From assembly GCA_030141605.1 (NCBI GenBank), contig JAQGDQ010000013.1, positions 1,141,947 through 1,205,946 on the forward strand: a stretch of DNA of 64,000 bases, read 5' to 3'. The stretch is from Tubiluchus corallicola (lineage: Eukaryota; Priapulida; Priapulimorpha; Priapulimorphida; Tubiluchidae). Positions 12,562-25,564 of the stretch are shown one piece after another; positions within the stretch are counted from its first letter, which is position 1; each line of letters opens with the position of its first letter. The notes beneath the pieces were generated by a model. The model saw only the letters and a list, made by a program, of their open reading frames with translations, had not been told where the DNA came from and made no database searches. Made by a program: the position numbers and the translations under genes.

Positions 12562-13293
12562 CAGTAGGTGCCGTGTATTAGACTCATTGTTAATAGACTC
12601 AGTCGCTTAATTGACCAAAAAAACCTGGAACGGGCTACTCCTATTCAAATGTATATAAAAACTGTCGGTAATTAACTCAAATAACTCCACATAATTGACT
12701 CAGTATTGTTACTTTACACACTTAAAATAAGATACTCATGTCCTAAGAGCTTTTGCTGCTTTTACATCATCTTTACGTCGATTTTATGCATATGCGCTAA
12801 TATGTTAGCTCAGCAGTTTTGCTTTCAATCTGTCACCCAGTTAACCTCCTTGTTTGAGTGGTTTACTTTTGAAGCTCCTACTGCTTTTCACAAGGTGTTC
12901 ACCAACTGCAGCTCAAGCAGTACTTGACTAGGAGTTTTATGTGTGCATATGTGCAGCATATAAAGTAACAGAGTGTCAATGTTTTTATCAATATGAGAAT
13001 TTCATAAACCATCTTCTTCATGAAGAAATGAAGCAACCGACCTTGCATGAGTTTTTGCAATTTTTAATGGCAATAATCAGATTTTTGCGATTTTTTTTTA
13101 TTCATTGACTTACATAAATTGTCTTCTTAAATAATTTCACATAGGTATTTTTGACATTAATTCATTTCTAAAATTCATTTAAGGCTTTTGCAATGCATAC
13201 TAAGGTGATGACTGCTTTGGCTAATTGACTCAGTAGGTTAATTTGGTCAAATCACTTCTGTCCCAAAGTGAGTCTGTTGAGCAGCGTCTACCG
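12562..13293. mobile_element. Tc1/mariner-pogo-like non-autonomous DNA transposon (732 bp)
   Basis: The left end CAGTAGGTGCCGTGTATTAG with a nearby GACTCA motif resembles the inverted right end (CGGTAGACGCTGCTCAACAG with GACTCA), and both ends abut TA, the target duplication typical of the superfamily. The interior has no transposase frame. A block near 12640-12690 (CTCCTATTCAAATGTATA, AAAACTGTCGGTAATTAA) recurs inside the element at 23589. End identity is only moderate, so the exact ends are provisional. Confidence 0.55.
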
Positions 13294-13501
13294 TATTTCT
13301 CAATCAAGAACCTACTTGTCCTTTAAATACAGCATGAAAGCCTTGTACATGATCGAACTCAAGATCATTTATCACATCTTGTAGATGTCTCACAATCTTG
13401 TCTTTTGAGTATGGGATGAATGGTATGTTCTTGAATTACCTTTGCTGCCGTCCTGCCTTTGAGAATAACTCCAATGTGTTCGGTGGACTTGACGTCCAAT
13501 A

Positions 13502-13608
13502 CACACTCATAACTCGGTTTGCCAGACCTGCTTTTACAGATATCGGACAATTGGCACATTCGGACCGACGTCTCCCCGGTTTTGTCCGGCAAAACGAGAT
13601 ATGAGTGC
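13502..13608. mobile_element. Short MITE, about 107 bp
   Basis: The left end CACACTCATAACTCGGTTTG and the reverse complement of the right end (GCACTCATATCTCGTTTTGC) are imperfect inverted repeats that match the ends of the 23589 element, so the two share a family. The open frames crossing it on both strands reflect this symmetry. Confidence 0.55.
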
Positions 13609-13841
13609 ATTTCCAAACCAGTCTGTTCCTTTCATGCCCCTCAATATATAAGGCTGTGCGATGCACAATTTTTCTACACTAAATGATGCGGGCATGGTTG
13701 AGCTAGTAAATGAGCAAAAGTATTAGGAAACCAGTTTTTCTGCTGGTCATCTATCCATGTGCTAACCAAGCTGTTTAACTATTGTAGGAAAGCTCACACC
13801 AGGTATTTCATTCATCCATTTAGCACTGCATTGGTACGTCT

Positions 13842-13990
13842 TTATCATCTTCATCATCATCATCGTCGCCATTATTTCCATTATCGTCATTACCATCATC
13901 ATCGTCGTCATTATCGTCATCATCATCATCACCACAGTTATCGTCATCATCATCATTACCACTACCGCCATTATCATCATCGTCGACATT
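13842..13990. repeat. (TCA/TCG/CCA)n trinucleotide-rich tract
   Basis: Imperfect trinucleotide repeats upstream of the ASS1 start produce His-rich (+) and Met/Thr-rich (-) translations. There is no reason to treat either as a gene. Confidence 0.9.
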
Positions 13991-14191
13991 CCTGACTAAT
14001 CAAAAAACCCAAAGACCATTCCTGTCCCTCCATTTGCATATTTTGCTTCTGTTGTCTGCCCACACATCCGCAGTCCGTCTACCCCATCATTCGTCTGTCC
14101 AGATTAATACATCAAAGCAATTAAGTGAAACTTTAGTTTAAACTGACTTTATCTTTTTTGCTTCATTGTATTATGTTATTTGCAGCGAGTT

Positions 14192-17100
14192 ATGGCTGAG
14201 AAAAGAGTGGTTTTGGCTTACAGTGGCGGCTTAGATACTTCCTGCATCTTGGTCTGGTTAAGAGAGCAAGGCTACAGTGTCATTGCTTTTTTTGTAAGTA
14301 AAAATATTTATCTTTATTGCTTTCAGGCAATGTGTTAATCAGTGTAAACATTTGCAAAGGTGCATTCAAATGGCACATGAAAAATAGTTTAATACAGACA
14401 GGTTTTTGTTTTTAGTAACATGTAGCACAAGATGTTTCTTTTTTTAGGCTAACATTGGTCAGGAAGAGGATTTTGAAGCCGCGAGAGAGAAAGCAATAAA
14501 ATTGGGTGCAGAAAAAGTAGGTAAACTGTTCTACAATAAGTTTTCCAGTTCAATTCTAATGCATTTTATTTTCCTTTTGCAAAGCCACATAATATTTCTA
14601 GAAGTTTTTTCCCTTGGGCGGCCTCTGACCTGTAGAATTCCTTATGAGAAAATTAGTTCCCCATTAATTACAATTTCACTTGTTTATGAATATACCTATT
14701 ACTAGCAAATTTTTTATAAGAATATTTCTAACTCTTTTTCACATTTTCCCTTTGAATTACAGCGCTCTACATTGAGTGCTACTATGCGTGTTATTCAGAA
14801 TTAGTTCTAGTGAATTGCTCAAACTGACTTTAATCAAAGAATAACGGTTGCAGTAAAATTTCACCTTTTGACATTTCTTGTAACTAATAAAAATTACACT
14901 GAAAGGGTTCATTTGTTTGCAGTTACTCTGTGACTAACTAGACTTGTATGCTGTTAGTTACTAGAAAATTCTTGGAAGTTTGTAATTGTTGAGTTTTTAC
15001 ACCTTTTTTTAGGTGTACATTCCTGATGTGAGAAAGGAGTTTGTGGAAGATTTCATCTGGCCTGCTGTACAGGCTGGTGCATTGTACGAAGACAGGTACT
15101 TACTCGGCACAGCATTAGCGCGGCCTTGCATCGCCCGTAACATGGTCGAAGTAGCAAAAACCGAAGGTGCTCTTTGTGTGTCACATGGCGCCACGGGCAA
15201 GGGCAATGACCAAGTACGATTTGAGTTGGCTTGTTATGCGCTGTACCCAGAAGTGAAGGTATAGAAGCAATTTTCAATAGTTTCATTTATGTAAGTTAAA
15301 GTGAGATCATTCTGCCTTACCGCATGTAATTCTCCATTAATGTTATAATTATGATAACACAACAGTTAATTGGTTCGGTGTTTTTTTCGAAAAAATACGT
15401 AAGTTAAGATATCTCCTGTTGCCACTTGTAGTTGCAGTTAGAAAGTTGTTTGTAATTTTTTTAAACAATCAGGAACTCATTCTTGTCAGCTTTCTTCATA
15501 TTAGCTATAATAAACTGAAATTGTTTATGAAAACTGCATATGAGATTAAAATTGTTAAGACTTCTAAAAACAGTGTTAGATTAGCAAAGAAATGAAATAT
15601 CTGCACTGTGCTTTCAATATTTTAGAAATGAGGATTTAAAACACAGTAAGGGAAAAAATGGCATTTTTTATAATGGAAACCTGACTGGGATTTCTTGTAA
15701 ATATTTTACTTTAATGCTTTGATAATAAAGAATAGGATAAACAGAAAACCGAGCGCTTTGGAGGTAGTCGTAGTAAGTGTCTACTTTTTCATTTTGTAAA
15801 CTGCATAGAGGTAATGCACAGCATATTGCATAGTAATTTGTAATTGCTGAATGCTGGGTTGGTAAATTTTGTGTCATTTATTACGTTCATTTTAACCAAA
15901 TTTTTTTCTTAATTCACCTCTATCTAACAGACTCATTTACTGTGCTCAGATTATATCACCATGGCGAATGCCGGAGTTTTTCAATAGATTTAAGGGTCGT
16001 TCTGATCTCTTTGAATATGCCAAGCAGCATGACATACCATTGCCAGTGTGTAAGAAATCACCATGGAGTATGGATGCTAATTTTATGCATATCAGGTAAA
16101 CATCAATCATGTGGTCCTTGTTAATTTACATGTACACGATATATTTCATGTTATTGTATGTATAATAATTATTATAATTATTATGACACTTTTTAATAGT
16201 ATTAATATGACAAGTATTAATAACTCTTGTCAACTCAAATTAATCGACTCTTGTTCAAGTTTTGAGACGTCGTTCTACTTGAAAATAGAAAATCTTTTAC
16301 CAGCACGTCAACTCTTCCGGAATATTTCATTTCTTCTAAACGTGTATTCCTCCTCACGTGTATTCTATACCAGCAGGTAGGGGAATTTTATATGGAAAAC
16401 TAAAAAGAAATCCACTAACATTTATTTACCAATAGAAACCTTAAAGCATCAGCATCCAAACTGACTGAATTAGTTCTGATTATTTATGACAATTCTGTTT
16501 CAAAATTCTGTAGGTAGGAGGCAATTTGTGTATTGGTATAATTGGTTGAACGTAACAGATATAGCCCAGTAAAGTCTGACGCCTCAATATATACTATCTT
16601 TGTTCGCATATAGTCACATATATATGCACTCGCCACTAAATATAAATAATACAATAATATTACAATTGATAATACGATACAAATTGTTAATATATATAAA
16701 CAGTTAATTAGCCGACAATGATAGTAATGTATTTTTAATTTGATTGCGGGTGAAGCCGGGAATTTCAATTTTGTTTAATGTTGAGCAATATATATCATGG
16801 TGCGAGAATCGACATGTTATAACTTGGGTTACAATACATAAGTATTCGTTTTTTCCGTAATACCGGTGCATTTGTTTAAAATCAACAGTGTGCTTAAAAC
16901 AGAATTTCAGATGTATCGATGCATTTTAATAATTTCGTTTAGCACTCAGTTTAACATTTACTGCTTAGAACACGCATGATGTTATCAAGAATCAAACCGA
17001 GATGTGATTCCTAAAAACTGAAATAAAATCGAAAACAAGGGCTATAGTCCCCATTCAATTTTCCCATTCTTAAGTTCTCATCTTGTTTAATGCTAAGATA

Positions 17101-20100
17101 TATTATCTGGTCCTGATGAAGTATTTGAAGGTGCACTTTGTACCTCATATGTTAAAGATTTTTTTGGTTTTGTGGCATTGAATTGCTGTACAAGGAAAAT
17201 AACATAAGCTAATAAATTCTGTTTCATGTGGAATCCTTCTAAGAAATTGGCAATTTTTTATGGTCGTTATAAAGGAGTCAGTGTGTTTAGTTTATATCAG
17301 TTTATTAAACTACAGTCAATTCTCCCTCCTTGTATCACCCACTTTGAAACCAGGAAAAAGTTGTCGTTATGGCACATTTGGCATTATAATGATGTGTGTT
17401 AAATTTTGCAGTAGGAATATCACAAAATAGTCAGACAAGTGTACACAGATTAGAGTCCTCAATTTTCACTCATTAATTAGGCTTTAGAGTGAAAATTGAG
17501 GACTCTAATCTGTGTACACTTGTCTAACTATTTTGTGATATTCCTACGGCAATATTTAACACACATCATTATAATGCCAAATGTGCATATTCATAAAGAA
17601 GACTATTAAATTGTTCATTTGGGAATTAATGACTCCCTCAAAATCAATCAGCTTCATTAAGAACTGTTTGTTTGCATTATAAACATGTTCTTTACTCACC
17701 TACATAATTATTTATATAAAAGACTGTAGGCCAACTACTCCATTAAACATGTCTGTATGTAAAGAAAAGTCAAGTCATAACTACAGATTTTCTTGCTGGG
17801 ATTTGCTTGACTGATTGTAATAAACAAGCAAATGTCACCCTTCCTGCTATTGAAGAAAGCTACGTGTTTTTTTGTTAGTTTCCGTTATGACTACGTGGTG
17901 CATTCATTGTGATTATACAATGTACGGTGCAGCTTGCAAGCAATCAAAACATGACGACATGCATTCTTTTATACAGCATGTAACGTCTAGCCAGTGTCTG
18001 CGACTCAGCCGGACATGTAGCAGCCTCGTACAGTGGGCGTTATATCGAAAAGCTGCTGGCGTTAATTGAGAGGCTTGAGACTGCTTGCAGTATTTCGCCA
18101 TTGAACATATCTTTTAATTTGCCTGGTAGACAGTAGGCAACTGGTGGCAGTATAACGGTTATTTATATACAGTTGAATACAACCGCTTCGTTCCTGTCTA
18201 TTTTGCAGACAGTCAGCGTGTTTGACAATATAACTGGGGGGGGGGGGTATAATGAGGTTTGATTATAATGTAAACTGTAACAGTTTATAACCTTTATACC
18301 AGATCACTTCCCATGACTAAAATATATTCCATTGTTGTTTTTAGTTATGAATCGGGAATTTTGGAGAATCCTAAGAACTGTGCTCCAGCGGAGTTGTACC
18401 AAATGACAGCAGATCCAGCGTGCGCGCCGGATGTCCCGTCAAGAATTGAAATAAATTTCAAACGTGGAAAACCAGTAAGGGTGACAAATCTTGATGATGG
18501 AATAGTGCATGATTCACCCATTGAACTTTTCTCACATTTAAATCAGTTAGGGTGTGTAGTTTCTAACCTTTGTTGGTATGTCTTGTGTGGCTGGGAGATT
18601 TTTGTTGTAGATTCGTGAAGTAAGTAGTTTCTAGAATGTCTTATGTGTATATTGTGTGGCATACTTTGTATGTATAGGGCCAATAATAAAAATACTTCTG
18701 TTTCCTTCCTATCGCCCGGGTAGTATTTTTTTATCGCAAACCCGACAGGAATTTTATAATTTATTTTGTATTTTCATATACTTAGTTGACGCAGTCGTAT
18801 AAAAGCATATTTTTTAAATTTAAAATGTTAAATGCAATAATTATCATCACATCGTCCATTTGGGGAACGCAGGATGCAACCATGTCTTTCCATGGCTAAG
18901 TCTGGGTCAGGGTTGCCGATTTGTATGATGCTCCTTGTATTGGAGGCTAAAAAATATCGAATTTTCCACCATATTAGTGTATTAACGGCCATGCAGTTTT
19001 ACCCCTTATGCCATAATTATCAGAACATACTTTCATGATAAAAAAGAGGCTGTACAATAATCGATAATTTAGTAATGCAAAACTAAAAAACAGAGCGTGA
19101 AAAAATGTGCATTAAAAAATTAAAAAGATTGCTGCTAACCACGAGGAAATAAACAACTTTGATTTCAGCTGATTTTTAATATTTCACGATTCAACGATTC
19201 AACTTTAAACATTCACGAAGCTTTAAAAAAGTTTCCTCCCTCCCTACTGACATCTTTCAAGCTCAGGAGGTAAATTTTTTGTAGTCGGCCTAGTCACTGT
19301 TGCATAGCATATATATCTATATATATATATATATATAGTTATAAAGAATCATTTTTGGTAATTCAACATTGCAAGGGCTGTAATGACTGAACTACATGTT
19401 ATTGGTTTTGCTTAGCTTTCATAGATGGTGGTTTGGACATGAAGGAGTATGCAGTAAATCCTCGCTTAAAGGAAAGTACAAGTTACTCAGTATGTTCAGT
19501 TTATTTTACTGTTATCATTTAAACTTAGAAAAATACAAGAAACAAATTTGCAAAAAGCTGCATATTAAGCATAAATTTAAAATATACATCCTCTGAAATG
19601 AAATTTTCAGGCATGGTGGTTGGCGCCATTCACTTGAAAATCGCGACATAAATGGGTGACCTATTGTAAGCGTGTCATGTCTTTCCGTAGGCGCACGCTG
19701 CTTAAGCTAATTAAAACTTGTGCTTACGTAATGTTGATACAAAAATATTGCAAAATTAGCTATATAACATACTGATTTAAGCCTAACCCCCTAGAAGGCT
19801 TGGCCTTTGCTTTAACAACGCTAATGCATTCCAGCAAAATGTAATGTTAAGTGAACCGTTGTTAAACAAATCCAAGACATCCATAGAAAGTGATGTAACA
19901 GAATGGAGATATGTTGCAGAGACAAACATTAACTCTGTTAGTCTTTCTTTCTGTTAGCTTCAAACCATGAATGTTTATTACTAGTACCTAGCTAGCCGTT
20001 AACGTTGAAGCCTACTCGGTTAGCATTTAAACACTGCATAGTTTTGTATAGCTGTGTGTACTTAACTTACATAATATTATCCAGTTATTAGTTAATAAAT

Positions 20101-21000
20101 AATGGCATTAACATCGGCTTTATAGTTGTGGAAAGGTCCAAAACTGTAAGTGTGTTTTGGAACTTCTTTAGCTGCATGCTTCTAAAACATTGTATGGCAT
20201 GTAGAATTATGTTGGTTACCATTTAATAACATGTTGTAAATTGAATTAAATATTTAATTATATATATTTTTTAATGTTTATGATTTAATTTGGAGATATA
20301 TGTTTGCATATTCAAATGACTGATTTTAATTTATCAGTTAATATTCCTAATTAATTAAGTCTAACCTGACTATTTAATCAATTTTTTTATGTGCTTGTAG
20401 CTAAGCTGATTTCTTCTCTTTTGTGGTGTTTATTTGAATTTTCGTAAGAATAGAATAGCTTGGTCATTTGTATTTTTGTGACCACATTCAGTTTGGTGAC
20501 GGTAACTCTTTTCATAAAATGTACACAGTTTATTTTTTGTTTTTACTTAGTGGAAAACATGGCATAGGACGCATAGACATTGTGGAGAATAGATTCATTG
20601 GCATGAAGTCGAGAGGTGAGCAATGCTTTCATGACACGTATGAGTTGGTTGCGAAACAGTTGTACTGTAATGCCTTTAATAGTGAAATAAGTTAGGATGT
20701 GAAGCAAGGAGAAGATAAAATGGATGAAGATAACGAATACCTCAATGTTTGTACTTGAATTTTAGACAGAATTATTCTTTTTATACGCCACGGCGGATAA
20801 TGTATTCTCTGATGCCTTGCATACCTCTAGTCCTCTTGTTCTCCTTGTTGTCATGTGTTCACGAGAAAAGTATTATGTCCACCCAGCACCAGCACCAATT
20901 TATGTAATAATGCAATACTGGTAATTTTAAGCCAAAACTTGTCTTGGCTTTTGCATTGCTACTCGTTTTGTTCATATGCTCTTTCTTTCTTCTCTCTCTT

Positions 21001-21060
<60 letters not shown>

Positions 21061-24000
21061 CTCTCTCTCTCCTCCCTCCCGTATATAAAAGCATGTATAT
21101 AGGAGCATGTAATTCAAATGAAGTAAGCAGAATTGTCACTTTCACAATTTTCCTAATAACTATATGAATTTATTGCTGGCGTGGATATTAGACTGTAGTT
21201 TGTGATTTCAACGAGTTTTGATTTTTGTCGTGTTTAGGAATATATGAGACGCCTGCAGGTACGATACTGTACCATGCCCACTTGGATTTGGAAGTGTTCA
21301 CAATGGACAGAGAAGTGCGAAAGCTTAAAAAAATGTTAGCAGAAAAATTTTCTGAGCAAGTATATAATGGTACGATTTATTTTATACAGTGATTGTTAGC
21401 TAAGAGGTAAAAATGCAATGATAATGTGTAGAGACTATGTGTGTGCACATAGTACTATATTTAAAATTCATTTTACTAGTTAGTGTCATATAGTTCATTT
21501 TCCCATTAGCATTAGTCAGCTGCTAGTTGTATACGAATTTATGTGGGGCCCAATTAGAAATAATGGGGTCCTTTACCCTACAAAAACTGTAAATTGATGT
21601 TTTATGCATCTCAGCCAAAAAGCATTGAAGACTTAAGGCTCCACAATTAGCCTCAATAAATTGATGTTTTATGTGTCTCAGCCAAAAAGCATTCAAGACT
21701 CAAGGCTCCACCATTAGCCTCAATTATCTACTAAGAAGCTCAAGCCCATATGAAAATTTTAATGTTTAATTACAAGTAAAGCTAATTACTGACCTACTGT
21801 TTGTGGATAGGCTTTCTAATAACAGAGATTTTTGACTTTTTTATACGAGAAATATTTAAAGAAAGTCAAATTTCGAAGTCAATGGTTGTCTTAATGTCAT
21901 TTTCTACAAACAGCAGAGTCAAGTTATTTAGTCTCTCTTGTTGACCATAGGTATTTTTTAGTCTGCGTTGAAGGTTTGAATATCGTCCACAAATTAAAAT
22001 CCAATGATGATCTAACTAATTGTGTGGTTGTTCATTTACCTTTTTTAAAGGTAAATGTTGACGATAAACTGAAATCACAAAACAAATAAACGATCAGCAA
22101 AAACACATTAAAACATAGATACGAGGACAGACTGAATGGTTTCACTTTTTCACAGAATGAAAAAACTTCATGCACACAGGACACTCATTAATTCATCATA
22201 TAGGATTCTCCGCTCGAGTGTGTACGCGGGGAGGCTCCTTTTGGCGTGGGGCCCAATTTGAACAAATCTGTCTAATTGGTTGAAAACAGGCCCTTACAGA
22301 ATGCAAGATGTATTCGGTCTCATAGTAGCTTTTCTGTTTTTAGACAGTGGCTTCTATTAAGTAACCAGAGCTGACATATGTTTAAAACATGCACACAATG
22401 TTTTTACTTAAATGTATCGAATTGCAGTGACTACTGCGACAGTGACTCAATTAAATGTGTCTGCAAGGTAGGAAGGTGTCACTAAAAATAAGTGTAAAAA
22501 AGAATTTAATTGGAAATTATCCTTCTGTGTGTAATTGCAAATAGACAAACGCAATATGCATCAATGACGGCGAGATACATTACAATAGACAATAATGACT
22601 GTCTGAAATACCTTTTGGTCGACTTGTTATCACTGTGAAATACATAACAATTAACGGGTGCTGCCGTTAATGTGGTTAACGTAAATTTTCACTTTGGACT
22701 AGGTTTCCCAATCTATGATTTTTTGCATACAGCTAACACTGTTGAACACTGTTACATGGTGCGTATGCATTATTATATTGTCTATGGAAACTTAGAACTT
22801 CGATGGCTTGATGGTTAAAACAACAATCATTTTGTACTACTTTTGTTAATGCTGTTTAGCACAAGTATGCATTTCCAATATTTATAGCACTGGCTAGATT
22901 ACTTTGTTTTAAATAAACATTCAGAAATAATATGTGGTGTGCAGGTGTCCAAGACCAGTGACCGTAGTTTCTGAAAATTCCTTTAGGGGAACTTCATTTA
23001 TTGTGGGGCTTGGTTTAACATTGGACTCCAGCAATTATTGCAAATGACTGTGGCGAACATTGATAAAGAATAAGCTTTGGAGGGGAACTTCATTTATTGT
23101 GGGGCTTGGTTTAACATTGGACTCCAGCAATTATTGCAAATGACTGTGGCGAACATTGATAAAGAATAAGCCTTGGAGATGTATAGAATGGCAAAGCTTA
23201 TCCACATGGCTCCACGAAAAAACCATTGTAACCAAGCTTGGTGTTGCTTCACTTCTGTCACTAAGCACATCCAGTGATAACTCAGCCACACCCCTAATCT
23301 TGTTAAATATGAAAGGTAGCGTCTTCTTAGAATACAGAAAGGCTTATAAACACTGACTGATAGTTCTGATTATACAGCAGTTTAGCAGATTTTTAAATTT
23401 TAGGATTGTGGTTTAGTCCGGAGTGTGAGTATAGTCGAACTTGTATAGATGCCAGCCAGCTGTGTGTTACTGGAAAAGTAAAGGTTTTGTTATTAAAAGG
23501 CAACGTCTATGTTCAATCTAGAGAATCACCTATTTCTCTTTACAATGAGGAGCTAGTGAGGTAAGTCTTGCAAGATTTTGATTTAATACACTCATATCTC
23601 GGTTTGTCAGACAAAAAGCGGGAGACAGCAGTCCGATTTTGCTGATTGTCCTTTTTTACCGATACTAAGCTGATACAGTATGCGGCATGCAGACTCAGGG
23701 TAATGTAGAATCAATTGCCCAATTGTCTCAAAAATGTTTAGTGCAGGCTGCTCCTATGCAAAAGTATAAAAAAACTGTCAGCAATTGATACAAATAACCA
23801 CGTAAGCACACTCATTAAACTACTTAAACATGCTGACATATAAGCTGCATACATGTCCTTACATGCTGCTTAGTTATGCTGAAATAATGATGTAAACAAA
23901 GTGACACCCCACCAACTAACAGTCAGCTCATGAAACAACTGATGTGTCTGTAGTATGCAGGACTTTTTAACAGTCAAGATTTTGTCCATTTCCATAAAAG

Positions 24001-25538
24001 TGAGGTCTGGCAAACCGAGACGTGAATGTATTTTTTTTGGCCTCTTATCACTGTCAAAGTAGTGTATATTGTTCGATCTGTTGCAGTGACACAAGTGGAG
24101 AATTTTGCTTATAGTTGGGATCTTGTTTTCGAATTATTAACTGATAAATTCAGATAGCTTAGTCAAAGATTTAAATTTTACTTAAAGTTAAACTAGTAAA
24201 GTTTTTAACCCTATTTTTTTGCAGTTTTTCTAAGCTCCATTATTTCAATGCATAAAATATCTATTCTTAACATTGTTTACCGTCTAATTAATATTAATGA
24301 AAAAGTGTGACTTAATTGCTCTAATTACACATATCTGAGTTGCTTTTAAGTTTTTATTTTTACACTGTATCCAGTAGCACAATGATAGTAGCATTTCTTC
24401 CGGCATGTTCTCAAGGCAGAAAAAATGACTTGATTTGATTTGATTTGATCTTATTGCAAACCATTGTTCAATTTACAATCCATTTGCAAAGAAAGAATTA
24501 CAAAAATGACAGTGAATGAATGAGAAAATTACAATGAAAGAAAAATTATACAAATAATATTGAATTAATGAAACAATACTATTGCAAAAAAATTAAAAAA
24601 CTAATAAACTAATTAGATAAAGATTGTCTTTTATATAGCAAAATTTTTTACCAACCATGCTGCTAATCACTTTTTATTTTGACACTTAACAGTTTTCTGT
24701 AAATAATATACAGAGTTATTTAGAGAAGTGGTTGATTTGTATATTGCAAAAATGGTAATTACTGTAGCTTAATCAAGGGACACAAATTTGCACACACTCT
24801 CGCAAACACTAATGACGTTGTCATTGTTTTATTAATCCTTTCATGTAGATATTAATTTTCTCATATACTGCATGTTTTATATATAAACACATTGTAGCTA
24901 TTAGTGTCTCTTGTCACTGATAAAAATGATTGAAATTTACACCCTGTTGGTATGTATTTCAAACTGATTAGAAAAAATGTTATGCACTTTTGTGTAGCAA
25001 TGATCGTGAACATTTGAGAAACAGCTTTAGTCCTGCCGTCTCTTTCATGCTATTATACCCATGAAGTGAAAATAAAAGCAAGCGTTAAAAATTTGCACTC
25101 TGCTTGCACCGAAGTTGCTTCATAATCTTTGCAAAAGTTCTGCATCTGTTTACAAGTTTGTGGACATACCTTTTGCTAGCAGGTGGGGTTGGAGTAATCG
25201 GTGCTCTAAAAAGTTTATATCATCATTGGAAATCAAGTAGTTGGAAATGAAACTTTAGAGACAAGGAAAAATGTTATTAACTTAAGAAAATAGAAGACAC
25301 AAAATGTGGCTGTGTGTAAGCCTCGTGACCACAAAAAATGATAGGTGTATTTAACTCAATTTAACAGAGTTTTCAAGACATCTTGTAAGGTTTAATTTAA
25401 AATTTCTACTGCTATTGCAGCATGGACGTGCAAGGTGATTATGATCCAACGGATGCTGCAGGTTTCATTAGAATAAATGCTCTTCGTTTGCGTGAGCATC
25501 GGCGAGTCCTGGAAAGTGGAGGAACAACCTTTGATTAA
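14192..25538 (+). CDS. ASS1: Argininosuccinate synthase, complete, nine coding exons, 413 aa
   Basis: Cytosolic enzyme joining citrulline and aspartate with ATP (to AMP and PPi) to make argininosuccinate, in arginine synthesis and the urea/citrulline-NO cycles. Coding exons: 14192-14293, 14448-14516, 15013-15258, 15950-16095, 18345-18551, 20551-20615, 21238-21369, 23404-23560, 25421-25538; all phases agree and all borders are GT-AG. The N-terminal ATP-pyrophosphatase loop AYSGGLDTS lies at residues 9-17, GATGKGND (aspartate/citrulline site) at 116-123, and [14 protein letters not shown] at 266-279. YNEELVS follows late in the protein, and the end is FIRINALRL plus a short variable tail. Length is one residue more than the human enzyme as I recall it. 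An AG acceptor at 14184-14185, six bases before the ATG, implies an upstream non-coding exon that I did not locate. No frameshift or missing catalytic residue seen. Confidence 0.97.
17372..17586. repeat. Near-perfect inverted repeat: two 99-nt arms, 17-nt loop
   Basis: Arm 1 (17372-17470) is the reverse complement of arm 2 (17488-17586) with three mismatches by eye. The arms begin GCACATTTGGCATTATAATG. It lies in ASS1 intron 4, so it would be transcribed and fold into a long hairpin. No convincing target duplication was found at the outer borders. It may be a foldback/MITE or a source of small RNA. The second hairpin at 36548 has nearly the same dimensions but a different sequence. Confidence 0.95.
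20980..21080. repeat. (TC)n microsatellite with interruptions
   Basis: A pyrimidine tract of TC units with TTTC and CTCC interruptions in ASS1 intron 6, about 160 bases before the acceptor of exon 7. It may lengthen the polypyrimidine context, but the exon has its own acceptor. Confidence 0.93.
21591..21724 (+). repeat. Tandem duplication, 67-bp unit, two copies
   Basis: Copies 21591-21657 and 21658-21724 both begin AAATTGATGTTTTATG and end TTAGCCTCAAT, with a handful of substitutions. Located in ASS1 intron 7. Confidence 0.9.
22986..23177 (+). repeat. Recent tandem duplication, 96-bp unit, two copies
   Basis: Copy 1 (22986-23081) and copy 2 (23082-23177) are identical by eye except for a T/C change near the end (AAGCTTTGG versus AAGCCTTGG). 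This is a young duplication in ASS1 intron 7. Confidence 0.95.
23589..24028. mobile_element. Tc1/mariner-pogo-like MITE, 440 bp, TA flanks
   Basis: The left end CACTCATATCTCGGTTTGTC matches the reverse complement of the right end (CATTCACGTCTCGGTTTGCC), and both termini are next to TA. The interior shares a block with the 12562 element (GCTCCTATGCAAAAGTATA, AAAACTGTCAGCAATTGA). It carries no transposase and lies in ASS1 intron 8. Confidence 0.72.
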
Positions 25539-25564
25539 ATGCGATTGGTTTTATTGTAGGAGGC

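Noticed and set aside
13365-13666. Overlapping open frames on both strands
   Set aside because: They cover the inverted-repeat MITE at 13502-13608 and mirror each other.
22033-22057. Short perfect palindrome (11-bp arms) in ASS1 intron 7
   Set aside because: Too short and AT-rich to claim function in intronic DNA of this composition.
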